Assembly: GCF_002214185.1 (NCBI RefSeq)
Contig: NZ_CP022161.1
Location: 5,649,486-5,713,485, forward strand
Length of the DNA stretch: 64,000 nucleotides
Source of the DNA: Streptomyces capitiformicae
GTDB lineage: Bacteria; Actinomycetota; Actinomycetes; Streptomycetales; Streptomycetaceae
Reading direction: 5' to 3'
Under the pieces are notes generated by a model. The model worked only from the letters and a program-made list of their open reading frames with translations, did no database searches and was not told the origin of the DNA. This document shows, in pieces, positions 35,695 through 46,379 of the stretch. The stretch's first letter is position 1. Each line of letters opens with the position of its first letter. Made by a program: the position numbers and the translations under genes.

Positions 35695-36428
35695 TCCGGG
35701 TCGCGGCCGTCGGCGACATCCATCTGGGGCAGGACAGCCGCGGTCTGCTCCGACCGGCGTTCGAGACGCTGCCCGACCACGCCGACCTCCTGCTGCTGGC
35801 CGGAGACCTCACCCGCCACGGCACCCCGGAGGAGGCGCGGGTGGTCGCCGACGAGGTGGCGGGCCTGCCGGTGCCGGTGATCGCCGTCCTCGGCAACCAC
35901 GACCACCACTCGGAGCGGCCCGAGGACGTCACGGACGTGCTCCGGGCGGCCGGCGTGACCGTGCTGGAAGGGGAGGGAACCGTCGTCGACGTCGACGGGG
36001 TCCGGGTCGGGGTCGCCGGGACGAAGGGGTTCGGCGGCGGCTTCGCCGGGCGCAGCGGCAGCGAGTTCGGCGAGCCCGAGATGAAGGCCTTCGTCCGCCA
36101 CACCCGGGGTCTCGCGGACGGTCTGCGCCGTGCCCTGGACTCGCTCGCGGCGGACGGCTGCGCGGTCAGGATCGCGCTCACCCACTTCTCGCCGGTGTCG
36201 GACACGCTGGTCGGTGAGCCCCTGGAGATCTATCCCTTCCTGGGCAGTTATCTGCTGGCGGAGGCGATGGACGAGTCGGGCGCCGACCTCGCCGTCCACG
36301 GCCACGCCCACCTCGGCACCGAGCACGGCATCACGAGCGGCGGTGTACGGGTCCGCAATGTCGCCCAGCCGGTCATCCGGCGCGCCTTCGCGGTCTACGG
36401 CCTGCCGGGGAACGGATTCCACGATTAG
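35691..36428 (+). CDS. Metallophosphoesterase
   Basis: 245-residue calcineurin-like phosphoesterase. All metal motifs are visible: GDIHLG (D-x-H) at residue 8, LLAGDLTRHG (GD) near 38, LGNHDHH (GNH-D) near 70, LTHFSP near 164 and VHGHAHLG (GHxH) near 203. GTG 35691 overlaps the BON-like stop. It probably hydrolyses a phosphodiester or nucleotide; placement after a nucleotidyltransferase suggests opposing addition and removal of a nucleotide group. No membrane segments. Confidence 0.9.
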   Translation: MIRVAAVGDIHLGQDSRGLLRPAFETLPDHADLLLLAGDLTRHGTPEEARVVADEVAGLPVPVIAVLGNHDHHSERPEDVTDVLRAAGVTVLEGEGTVVDVDGVRVGVAGTKGFGGGFAGRSGSEFGEPEMKAFVRHTRGLADGLRRALDSLAADGCAVRIALTHFSPVSDTLVGEPLEIYPFLGSYLLAEAMDESGADLAVHGHAHLGTEHGITSGGVRVRNVAQPVIRRAFAVYGLPGNGFHD

Positions 36429-36806
36429 GGGGCCGGCGTAGTGGGGGGCCGACGCGGCGGAGACCCGGCGCGATAGGGACCGGCGTGGTGGGAGGCGGAC
36501 AGCCCGCAGACTGGCAGTGCGAGTGCCGGCGGCTCAGGAGCTGATGGCTCGGCGGCCCACGGCCCGAGACAAACGGCCCGGCGGGCGGCGGTCTGACGAG
36601 CGGCACGCGGCACCGACACCCGGCAGGCGGCAGGCGGCAGGCGGCACCCGAGACACGGCACACAGCACGCGGCACGCGGCAGCCCCGAGCCGCGTTGCCC
36701 CGACCGGGGGACGAGGGGCCGCACTCGTCGCGCGGCAGCCATGGCGCACCGCGCGGCGCGCTACCGTCCGTCGACACATCCGGCGACAGCCGAACGGAGG
36801 CTCTGG
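36429..36806. other. Gene-free interval with CGGCAGG low-complexity repeats
   Basis: 378 bp without a credible coding frame. At 36621-36646 the unit CGGCAGG repeats about three and a half times, followed by further GGCAC-rich sequence. No clear terminator stem follows the phosphoesterase. The promoter of the lipoprotein operon is probably in the last 100 bp. Confidence 0.6.
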
Positions 36807-37235
36807 ATGCCCTGGCGACGGCGATGGCGAGCGGCGCTCACGACGGGAGCCGCCCTCGTACTGGCGACCGGTTGCGGGACGGTCGAGGAGCGGCGCACGG
36901 CGGCCATGGACGCCGCCCTCGACTTCGAACGGGCCCTCGCCGCCCGCGACGGGGCCGCCGTGTGCGCGGTGCTGGCACCGAGCGTCCGCGAGGAGGTCGA
37001 GCGGTCCGCCCGTACGGCCTGTGAGGAGGGCGTCCTGACGGAGGAGCTCCCCTCCGCCGCACGGGCTCCCGACGACGCCGTCGAGGGCGTCGATGTCAGC
37101 GGGCGGCAGGCCCGTGTCGTGTTCCCCGCGGACACCCTGTTCCTGTCCCAGTTCTCCGGCGGCTGGAAGGTCATCGCCGCCGGGTGCACTCCGCGCCCAC
37201 AGCGGCCCTACGAGTGCCTGCTGAAGGGAGGATGA
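36807..37235 (+). CDS. Small secreted lipoprotein
   Basis: 142 residues from ATG 36807, with GGAGG six bases upstream. The N-terminus MPWRRRWRAALTTGAALVL is a typical signal peptide, ending in the lipobox LATGC, so Cys21 or nearby would be lipidated after cleavage. The mature part has two to three further Cys (AVCAVLAPS, TACEEG, AAGCTP, YECLL) that could form disulfides. Fold and function are not recognised. It overlaps a 34-codon membrane ORF by ATGA. Confidence 0.82.
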   Translation: MPWRRRWRAALTTGAALVLATGCGTVEERRTAAMDAALDFERALAARDGAAVCAVLAPSVREEVERSARTACEEGVLTEELPSAARAPDDAVEGVDVSGRQARVVFPADTLFLSQFSGGWKVIAAGCTPRPQRPYECLLKGG

Positions 37236-37336
37236 GGAGGAGGATGAGGCCGGTGCGCACCATGTTCGTCCTGTGCCTGCTGGTGATCGCGGGCGGTCTC
37301 GCCTACTGCATCACGCTGGGAGTGCTGCATCGATGA
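37232..37336 (+). CDS. 34-residue single-pass membrane peptide
   Basis: ATG 37232 overlaps the lipoprotein stop, and the TGA overlaps the next gene's ATG 37333. The peptide has an Arg-rich N-terminus (MRRRMRPVRTM) and one hydrophobic helix (FVLCLLVIAGGLAYCITLGV). A start at ATG 37244 is equally possible and is preceded by GAGGAGGAGG. Overlap on both sides and the clean helix argue for a real gene. Function unknown. Confidence 0.6.
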   Translation: MRRRMRPVRTMFVLCLLVIAGGLAYCITLGVLHR

Positions 37337-38028
37337 GCCCGATGAGCCGGTCCGTACGGAAGTTCCTGTGGGAGAACGGCCTGGGCCTCGCCTTCCTGAC
37401 GCTGTTCGTCCTCGCCGTGATCGGCCAGGCGTTCGCCGGTCACGCCGACTTCAACAACCAGCTCGCCGCGGACGACCTCCAACAGGTCACCCTCGGCGAG
37501 TACATGACGTCGTCGGACTTCGCCGTCGACGTCATGGAGAACTGGCAGTCCGAGTACCTGCAGTTCTTCCTCTACGTCTTCCTCACGGTGTGGCTGGTGC
37601 AGCGTGGTTCACCGGAGTCGAAGAACCCGGACAAGGTCGGTGTCGAGTCCGACGAGGAGCAGCGCGTGGGGCGGCACGCGGACTCGGCTTCTCCTCGCTG
37701 GGCGGCGGCCGGCGGTCTCCGCCTCAAGCTGTACGCCAGTTCGCTGGGCTACGTCATGGGAGCCGTGTTCGTGCTGTCCTGGCTCGCCCAGTCGATCACG
37801 GGTGTCGCCGCCTACAACGAGGAACAGTTGAGGCAGCTCCAGGCGCCCATGAGCTGGCCCGAGTACATCCTGTCAGCCGACTTCTGGAGCCGTACGCTGC
37901 AGAACTGGCAGTCGGAGTTCCTCGCCATCGCCTCCATGGCCATCCTCTCGATCTATCTGCGTCAGCGCGGTTCCCCGGAGTCCAAGCCCGTCGGGGCCGC
38001 CCACACGTCGACGGGCGTCGCGGGCTGA
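37333..38028 (+). CDS. DUF6766-like membrane protein with internal duplication
   Basis: 231 residues. Two homologous halves each contain a membrane helix, an extracytoplasmic stretch, the motif NWQSE[YF]L, a second helix and QRGSPESK. The first half is about residues 13-100 and the second about 132-220. Four helices in total. The duplication is obvious by eye. I assign DUF6766 from memory of this NWQSE/RGSPESK pattern. The start at 37333 gives a 4-bp overlap with the 34-residue peptide, so lipoprotein, peptide and this protein form one operon. No enzymatic motif is seen. Confidence 0.82.
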   Translation: MSPMSRSVRKFLWENGLGLAFLTLFVLAVIGQAFAGHADFNNQLAADDLQQVTLGEYMTSSDFAVDVMENWQSEYLQFFLYVFLTVWLVQRGSPESKNPDKVGVESDEEQRVGRHADSASPRWAAAGGLRLKLYASSLGYVMGAVFVLSWLAQSITGVAAYNEEQLRQLQAPMSWPEYILSADFWSRTLQNWQSEFLAIASMAILSIYLRQRGSPESKPVGAAHTSTGVAG

Positions 38029-38065
38029 ACTCCGGGGAACCACCCTGTTCCTCCACCCCCCTTTC

Positions 38066-39958
38066 CTACGCCGCGGCGATCGGCATGTCCGCCGCCTCCG
38101 CCTTCTCGAACTGCGTCCGGTACAGCTCCGCGTACCGTCCCCCGGCCGCCAGCAGCTCGTCGTGCGTGCCGCGCTCCACGATCCGGCCGGCCTCGACGAC
38201 GAGGATCTGGTCGGCGGCCCGTACGGTCGACAGACGGTGGGCGATGACCACGGCGGTCCTGCCCTCCAGCGCCTCCGCGAGGGCCTCCTGGACGGCGGCC
38301 TCCGAGGTGTTGTCGAGGTGGGCGGTGGCCTCGTCGAGGATGACGACGCGCTGGCGGGCCAGGAGCAGCCGGGCGATGGTCATGCGCTGGCGTTCGCCGC
38401 CGGAGAGCCGGTAGCCGCGTTCGCCGACCACGGTGTCGAGACCGTCGGGCAGGGATCGTACGAGACCGTCGAGGCGGGCCCGGCGCAGGACGTCCCACAG
38501 GTCGTCGTCCGTGGCGTCGGGGCGGGCGAGCAGCAGGTTGGCGCGGACGGTGTCGTGGAAGAGGTGCCCGTCCTGGGTGACCATGCCGAGGGTGCCGCGC
38601 AGTGACACGGCGCTGAGGTCGCGTACGTCGATCTCGCCGACGCGAACGGTGCCCGCGTCCGTGTCGTACAGCCGGGGCAGCAGCTGGGCGACGGTCGACT
38701 TGCCGGCGCCGGAGGAGCCGACGAGGGCGACGGTCTGGCCGGGCTCGGCGCGGAAGGAGACGCCGTGCAGGACCTCGGTGCCGCCGCGGGTGTCGAGGGC
38801 GGCCACCTCCTCCAGGGAGGCGAGGGAGACCTTGTCGGCGGAGGGGTAGCCGAAGTGGACGTCGTCGAACTCCACGGCCACCGGCCCGTCGGGTACCTCG
38901 CGGGCGTCCGGTTTCTCCTCGATGAGCGGCTTCAGGTCGAGCACCTCGAAGACCCGCTCGAAGCTGACCAGGGCGCTCATGATCTCGACCCGGGCCCCGG
39001 CCAGCGCGGTCAGCGGCGCGTACAGGCGGGTCAGCAGCAGTGCCAGGGAGACGATCGCGCCGGCCTCCAGGGTGCCGCGCAGCGCGAACCAGCCGCCGAG
39101 GCCGTACACCAGGGCGAGCGCGAGGGCCGAGACCAGGGTGAGCGCGGTGATGAACGCCGACTGCGCCATCGCCGTACGCACCCCGATGTCCCGCACCCGG
39201 CGGGCGCGCATCGCGAACTCCGCGGACTCGTCGTCGGGCCGTCCGAAGAGCTTGACCAGGGTGGCGCCGGGCGCGGAGAAGCGCTCGGTCATGCGGGTGC
39301 CCATGGCCGCGTTGAGGTCGGCGGCCTCCCGTTGCAGCCGGGCCATGCGGCGGCCCATCCGGCGGGCGGGGATCACGAACACCGGCAGCAGGACGAGCGA
39401 GAGCAGGGTGATCTGCCAGGAGAGGGTGAGCATCACGGCGAGCGTGAGCAGCAGCGTGACCAGGTTGCTCACCACTCCGGACAGGGTGTTGCTGAAGGCC
39501 CGTTGGGCGCCGATCACGTCGTTGTTGAGACGACTGACGAGCGCCCCCGTACGAGTACGTGTGAAGAACGCGACCGGCATGCGCTGCACATGATCGAAGA
39601 CGGCGGTCCGCAGATCGAGGATGAGTCCCTCACCGAGCGTCGCCGACAGCCGTCGGCCGAGCAGCCCGAGCGCCGCCTCGGCGACCGCGATGAGCGCGAT
39701 GAGCACGGCAAGGCGGACGACGAGTGCCTCGTCCCCGCCCGACACGATCACGTCTACGACGCGCCCCGCGAGCACGGGCGTCGCGACGGCGAGCAGCGCG
39801 GCCAGCACACCGATCACGACGAACCACGCGATACGGCGACGATGTGGACGGGCGAAGGCGGCGACGCGCCGTAGCGTCGTCCGGGCGAAGGGGCGGCGTC
39901 GCTGCTGGGCGTTCATCATGCCCTGCAGCTGCATCCAGGCGGTGGTCTCCATACTCAT
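38066..39958 (-). CDS. ABC exporter half-transporter (TMD-NBD), SoxR-controlled candidate
   Basis: 630 residues: six-helix exporter membrane domain (about 35-335) fused to an ATPase. Walker A VGSSGAGKSTVAQ near 425, signature RLSGGERQRMT near 530, Walker B VVILDEATAHLD, H-loop IAHRLSTV. It acts as a homo- or heterodimer to extrude lipophilic compounds. The promoter contains a perfect SoxR box inside a 19-bp spacer, so transcription should respond to redox-active molecules. The predicted start of transcription falls at or next to ATG 39958, so the mRNA is probably leaderless. From memory it corresponds to S. coelicolor SCO7008, a known SoxR target. Confidence 0.93.
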   Translation of the reverse strand: MSMETTAWMQLQGMMNAQQRRRPFARTTLRRVAAFARPHRRRIAWFVVIGVLAALLAVATPVLAGRVVDVIVSGGDEALVVRLAVLIALIAVAEAALGLLGRRLSATLGEGLILDLRTAVFDHVQRMPVAFFTRTRTGALVSRLNNDVIGAQRAFSNTLSGVVSNLVTLLLTLAVMLTLSWQITLLSLVLLPVFVIPARRMGRRMARLQREAADLNAAMGTRMTERFSAPGATLVKLFGRPDDESAEFAMRARRVRDIGVRTAMAQSAFITALTLVSALALALVYGLGGWFALRGTLEAGAIVSLALLLTRLYAPLTALAGARVEIMSALVSFERVFEVLDLKPLIEEKPDAREVPDGPVAVEFDDVHFGYPSADKVSLASLEEVAALDTRGGTEVLHGVSFRAEPGQTVALVGSSGAGKSTVAQLLPRLYDTDAGTVRVGEIDVRDLSAVSLRGTLGMVTQDGHLFHDTVRANLLLARPDATDDDLWDVLRRARLDGLVRSLPDGLDTVVGERGYRLSGGERQRMTIARLLLARQRVVILDEATAHLDNTSEAAVQEALAEALEGRTAVVIAHRLSTVRAADQILVVEAGRIVERGTHDELLAAGGRYAELYRTQFEKAEAADMPIAAA

Positions 39959-39965
39959 GACCAGA

Positions 39966-39996
39966 ACGCTAAAACCTCAAGCATTCTTGAGGTCAA
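39966..39996 (-). promoter_or_regulatory. SoxR-type promoter: -35 TTGACC, 19-bp spacer, -10 TAGCGT, SoxR box
   Basis: The perfect inverted repeat CCTCAAGCATTCTTGAGG (39975-39992) matches the Streptomyces SoxR operator. On the minus strand, TTGACC (39996-39991) and TAGCGT (39971-39966) are separated by 19 bp, the over-long spacing that MerR-family activators such as SoxR correct by DNA twisting. It lies directly before the ABC exporter. Confidence 0.85.
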
Positions 39997-40006
39997 GAGG
40001 TGTCGT

Positions 40007-40036
40007 GGAGTACGTGCGGACGGAGTACGTGCGGAC
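40007..40036. repeat. 15-bp perfect tandem duplication
   Basis: GGAGTACGTGCGGAC occurs twice in a row, just beyond the SoxR promoter. It may be a simple duplication or an operator doublet for the divergent membrane-protein gene. Confidence 0.7.
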
Positions 40037-40117
40037 GCGGTGAAGTCCGCCGCCGGTCACCCCCTGTCCCCGTGCGCGCAACCTTCCGTTGGGGCGTTGC
40101 GGAGAACGTCTGCGGGT

Positions 40118-41080
40118 GTGACAGCGATACGACTCCCCCAGGGGCTGGCCAGGCGTATCCCGGTCCGCCAGATCCTGTGCCTGCTTCCCCTCGCCCTGGT
40201 CCTGGTCGTCGCCGTGCGCCACCGCTCCGTCCTCGTCGAGGGCTTCGCCCATCTGGCCACCGCCCAGTGGCCCTGGCTCGTGGCGGCGGTCTGCGCGACC
40301 TGTCTGACCTGGGTCGCGGCGGCCGTGACCCGGCAGGGCTCGCTCGTCGAGCGGCTGCCGGCCCTGCGGCTGCTGGCCACCCAGTTCGCGGCGGGCGCGG
40401 CGAACCATCTGCTGCCGACCGGGCTGGGCGCGAGTGCGGTGAACCTGCGGTTCATGACGGTGTGCGGGGTGTCGCTGGCCCGCTCGTCGGCGGCGCTCGC
40501 CCTGTACCTGCTCGCGGAGTCGATCGCCCGTGTGGGCCTGCTGCTGGCCCTGCTGGTCGCGTTCCCCGGCGCGCTGCGTCTCGGCGCCCTCCTCCCAGAC
40601 AGGGCGGTCGCCCCCCTGCTGATCACCGTCGCGGCCGTGCTCTGCGTGGCGGTGGCCGTACTCCTGCTCGTACGACGGCTGCGTACAGCCGTGTTCGGTT
40701 TCGTGCACACCGCGTTGAGCGAGGCCCGCTCGGTGCACACGCGTCCGACGCGCGTGCTGGCGCTGTGGGGCGGCTCGCTGGCCTTCCCGGCGCTCCAGGC
40801 GGCCGGACTCGTCATGGTGGGGCTGGCGTTGGGCCTGCACGTCCCCGTGGCGCACATGGTGGTGGCGTATCTCGCGGCCACGGTCGCCGTCGCCCTGGTC
40901 CCGACCCCCGGCGGCCTCGGCTCGGTGGACGCCGCGCTCGTGGTCGCCCTGGTGGCGGCCGGCGGCCCGGTGGCCGTGGCGACCGCGGTGGTGCTGGCGT
41001 ACCGGATCATCACCCTCTGGCTGCCGCTGCTGCCGGGGGCGTTGACGCTGGGCGCGCTGGTCCGGCTGAAGGTGATCTGA
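40118..41080 (+). CDS. YbhN/lysylphosphatidylglycerol synthase TM-like membrane protein
   Basis: 320 residues from GTG 40118 (an in-frame GTG at 40040 would add 26 poorly conserved residues). Eight hydrophobic segments are visible. The family landmarks are AANHLLPTGLGASAVNLRF near residue 85 and VALVPTPGGLGSVDAALV near 265, the PTPGGLG-x-x-E/D signature of the UPF0104/LPG-synthase membrane domain. The catalytic GNAT part of MprF is absent, so it is probably a flippase-like or lipid-handling protein rather than a lysyltransferase. It is divergent from the SoxR-controlled exporter. Confidence 0.85.
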   Translation: MTAIRLPQGLARRIPVRQILCLLPLALVLVVAVRHRSVLVEGFAHLATAQWPWLVAAVCATCLTWVAAAVTRQGSLVERLPALRLLATQFAAGAANHLLPTGLGASAVNLRFMTVCGVSLARSSAALALYLLAESIARVGLLLALLVAFPGALRLGALLPDRAVAPLLITVAAVLCVAVAVLLLVRRLRTAVFGFVHTALSEARSVHTRPTRVLALWGGSLAFPALQAAGLVMVGLALGLHVPVAHMVVAYLAATVAVALVPTPGGLGSVDAALVVALVAAGGPVAVATAVVLAYRIITLWLPLLPGALTLGALVRLKVI

Positions 41081-41403
41081 CCGCGGGCGTCCCGAGAAAC
41101 CGTGGCGAACCCGTCGGTGGCGATGCACGTATCCGGACATTCGACCGCGCCCGACGGCCCGTCAATGGCCGATCCACGCAGGTCCGGTGCCGATCAGTCA
41201 GCCGGATGGGGCAGGATGAGCCGTCGCACCCGGCGTCGTACACACGTCGCACGTACGTCGTACGCCCGTCCGGGAAAGCGTGATCGTGCATTCCGGATTC
41301 GAGCAGGTGGCAAGGTGACGACGCATCACATACGGCCCGCGGGACCTGACATACGGCACACTCGGCCCGTCGGTCGCTCCCGGCGTCCCTCGGGAGGCAG
41401 CCG
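41081..41403. other. Gene-free interval before mscS
   Basis: 323 bp without convincing coding potential. It has CGTACG-type dyads around 41240-41270 (CGTCGTACACACGTCGCACGTACGTCGTACG, written here only as a run of CGT/ACG units). It probably holds the mscS promoter. No terminator stem is obvious after the YbhN-like gene. Confidence 0.45.
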
Positions 41404-42489
41404 ATGACCCGGGCCCTCACCCTCGACGACTACCTCGTGGCCGGAATCATCCTGGTCGCGGGTCTGGTGGCCGCGTTCCTGCTGCGCATGCTGCTGCGCT
41501 GGCTCGGCGGCCACGCGACGAAGACGCGCTGGGGCGGTGACGACGTCATCGTCGACACCTTGCGCGCGCTCGTGCCGTGGGGCGCGTTCCTCGGTGGCGC
41601 GGCCGCCTCTGCGGCGGTGCTGCCGCTGACGAAGACGGTGCAGCACCATGTGAACCAGGCCCTGACGGTGCTGCTGATCCTCGTCGCCACGATCACGGCG
41701 GCCAGAGTGATCGCCGGCCTGGTGCGTACGGTCACCCAGTCCCGGGCCGGGGTCGCGGGCTCGGTCACGATCTTCGTGAACATCACCAGGGTCGCGGTCC
41801 TCGCCATCGGCTGTCTGGTGATCCTCCAGACCCTGGGCATCCCGATCGCCCCGCTGGTCACGGCCCTGGGCGTCGGCGGTCTCGCGGTGGCCCTGGCGCT
41901 CCAGGACACCCTCGCCAATCTCTTCGCGGGCATCCACATCCTCGCCTCGAAGACGGTCCAGCCGGGTGACTACATCCGGTTGAGCAGCGGGGAGGAGGGC
42001 TATGTCGTCGACATCAACTGGCGCCAGACGACGATCAAGTCGCTCTCCAACAACCTGGTGATCATCCCCAACGGCCAGCTCGCCGGCACGAACATGACCA
42101 ACTTCAACCAGCCCGAGCAGGACATGACCCTGCTCGTGCAGGTGGGCGTCGGCTACGACAGCGACCTGGAGCATGTCGAGCGGGTGACCAACGAGGTCAT
42201 CACGGAGGTCATGAAGGAGGTCGAGGGCGCCGTCCCCGACCACGAGCCCGCCGTCCGCTTCCACACCTTCGGCGACTCCCGCATCGGCATGACCGTGATC
42301 CTCGGCGTCGGCGAGTTCAGCGACCAGTACCGGATCAAGCACGAGTTCATCAAACGCCTTCACAAGCGCTATCGCGCCGAGGGCATCAGCATCCCGGCGC
42401 CCCGGCGGACGGTTACGCTCCAGCCGGGTGGGGGTAGCGGCGTGGAGATCCCGCACCAGCGGGAGACTGTCGTCGAGGTGGCCCCCTAG
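41404..42489 (+). CDS. MscS-type mechanosensitive ion channel
   Basis: 361 residues. Four N-terminal helices lead into the pore region (LVTALGVGGLAVALALQDTL, the glycine/alanine-rich TM3 signature). The beta domain follows with ILASKTVQPGDYIRLSSGEE and VDINWRQTTIKSLSNNLVIIPN, both diagnostic of MscS. The C-terminal vestibule domain ends about residue 345. It opens under membrane tension to release solutes on osmotic downshift. The stop codon lies within the palindrome CCCCTAGGGG and is followed by a large inverted-repeat region. Confidence 0.93.
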   Translation: MTRALTLDDYLVAGIILVAGLVAAFLLRMLLRWLGGHATKTRWGGDDVIVDTLRALVPWGAFLGGAAASAAVLPLTKTVQHHVNQALTVLLILVATITAARVIAGLVRTVTQSRAGVAGSVTIFVNITRVAVLAIGCLVILQTLGIPIAPLVTALGVGGLAVALALQDTLANLFAGIHILASKTVQPGDYIRLSSGEEGYVVDINWRQTTIKSLSNNLVIIPNGQLAGTNMTNFNQPEQDMTLLVQVGVGYDSDLEHVERVTNEVITEVMKEVEGAVPDHEPAVRFHTFGDSRIGMTVILGVGEFSDQYRIKHEFIKRLHKRYRAEGISIPAPRRTVTLQPGGGSGVEIPHQRETVVEVAP

Positions 42490-42494
42490 GGGTT

Positions 42495-45146
<2,652 letters not shown>

Positions 45147-45165
45147 CCCACGCCCGCGTTTGAAA

Positions 45166-45201
45166 GCCGCCCCGGCCGGGATCACTCCCGGCCGGGGCGG
45201 C
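45166..45201. terminator. Perfect 15-bp-stem bidirectional terminator
   Basis: GCCGCCCCGGCCGGG and its exact complement enclose ATCACT. GAAA on the left and CCCGCTTTCC on the right give short T runs in both directions. It lies between the convergent icd and esterase genes. Confidence 0.9.
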
Positions 45202-45222
45202 CCGCTTTCCCCACGAGGTTCG

Positions 45223-46191
45223 TCAGACGGTCCCGAAGGCCGTGCGCAGGGTGCCGATCGCCTGCCCGATGGCGGCCTCGGCGGCATTGGTCTCCCGCAG
45301 GGCGTTGAGCATGACGAAGTCGTGGATGATGCCCTGGTAGCGCACGGCGGTGACCGGGACGCCCGCCTCACGGAGCTTGTTGGCGTACGCCTCGCCCTCG
45401 TCCCGCAGGACGTCGGCCTCGGCGGTGATGACGAGCGCCGGGGGCAGCCCCTTGAGCTGCTCGGGAGTGGCGCGCAGCGGTGAGGCGGTGATCTCGGCGC
45501 GCTCCTTCTCGCTGGTCGTGTACTGGTCCCAGAACCACCGCATGGCGTCGCGCCGCAGGAAGTACCCCTCGGCGAACCGGTCGTACGAACCGGTGTCGAA
45601 GGCGGCGTCGGTGACCGGGTAGAAGAGCACCTGCTGGACCAGCGGAACATCGCCGCGCTCCTTGGCCATCAGGGTCAGCGCGGCGCTCATGTTGCCGCCG
45701 ACGGAGTCCCCGGCCACGGCCATCCGGGTCGCGTCCAGGTAGTGGCCGGCGCCCTCGGTGACGACCCAGCGGGCCACCGCGTAGTTCTGCTCGACGGCGA
45801 CCGGGTAGCGGGCCTCGGGCGACAGGTCGTACTCGGGGAAGACGACCGCGGCCCGCGCGCCCACGGCCAGCTCGCGCACCAGCCGGTCGTGGGTGTGGGC
45901 GTTGCCGAAGACCCAGCCGGCACCGTGGATGTAGAGGATCACCGGAAGCACGCCCTTGGCTCCCTCGGGCCGGACGACACGGGCCCGGACCTCGCCGGTG
46001 GGTCCGCCCGGCACGATCACCCACTCCTCGTCGACGGCCGGCATGGCGATCGCGCCCGACTGCACCTCGTCGACGACCTTGCGACCCTCGACCGGCCCCA
46101 GGTCGAACAGGTACGGCGGGTTCGCGGTCGCCTCCGCGAAGGCAGCGGCGGCGGGCTCCAGAACGGGACGGGGGGCGACGGTCTCGGACAT
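45223..46191 (-). CDS. Alpha/beta hydrolase, HSL-type esterase
   Basis: 322 residues from ATG 46191 with GAGGAG eight bases upstream. Hormone-sensitive-lipase family: oxyanion motif YIHGAGWVFG (HGxGW) near 92, nucleophile in AGDSVGGNMS (GDSxGG) near 162, catalytic Asp in EADVLRDEG near 265 and His in IIHDFV near 295. It hydrolyses short acyl esters. It is divergent from an OhrR-like regulator, and two GTGCAC-centred palindromes occupy the shared promoter. From context it is repressed by that regulator and induced by oxidised or electrophilic compounds. Confidence 0.92.
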   Translation of the reverse strand: MSETVAPRPVLEPAAAAFAEATANPPYLFDLGPVEGRKVVDEVQSGAIAMPAVDEEWVIVPGGPTGEVRARVVRPEGAKGVLPVILYIHGAGWVFGNAHTHDRLVRELAVGARAAVVFPEYDLSPEARYPVAVEQNYAVARWVVTEGAGHYLDATRMAVAGDSVGGNMSAALTLMAKERGDVPLVQQVLFYPVTDAAFDTGSYDRFAEGYFLRRDAMRWFWDQYTTSEKERAEITASPLRATPEQLKGLPPALVITAEADVLRDEGEAYANKLREAGVPVTAVRYQGIIHDFVMLNALRETNAAEAAIGQAIGTLRTAFGTV

Positions 46192-46281
46192 GGCGATCTC
46201 CTCGTGGATCGGGTACCGCGGGGCAGGCCCGGCCGACGAGGTTCGCCGGGGCGGCGGCACACGACAACAGTAGCTCGCCAT

Positions 46282-46299
46282 TTAGTCGTGCACAACTAA
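46282..46299. promoter_or_regulatory. Operator palindrome 1 (TTAGTCGTGCACAACTAA)
   Basis: 18-bp near-perfect palindrome centred on GTGCAC, with one mismatched pair, upstream of the esterase gene. MarR/OhrR-family operators have this size. Confidence 0.55.
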
Positions 46300-46328
46300 T
46301 TCATGCTCGACTCTCTATCGAACTACTA

Positions 46329-46346
46329 TTTGGTGCACGATACAAT
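46329..46346. promoter_or_regulatory. Operator palindrome 2 overlapping the MarR promoter -10
   Basis: A second GTGCAC-centred dyad (TTTGGTGCACGATA) abuts TACAAT (46341-46346), a good -10 for the rightward regulator gene. The spacing to operator 1 is 45 bp centre to centre. It would allow autorepression. Confidence 0.5.
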
Positions 46347-46379
46347 CGAGGAGACTTGAAGGTAGGGTGGGAGATCGTC

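Noticed and set aside
42481..42492. CCCCTAGGGG palindrome at the mscS stop codon as a LuxR site
   Set aside because: It lacks the AWWT centre of the PAS-LuxR consensus and does not precede a promoter.
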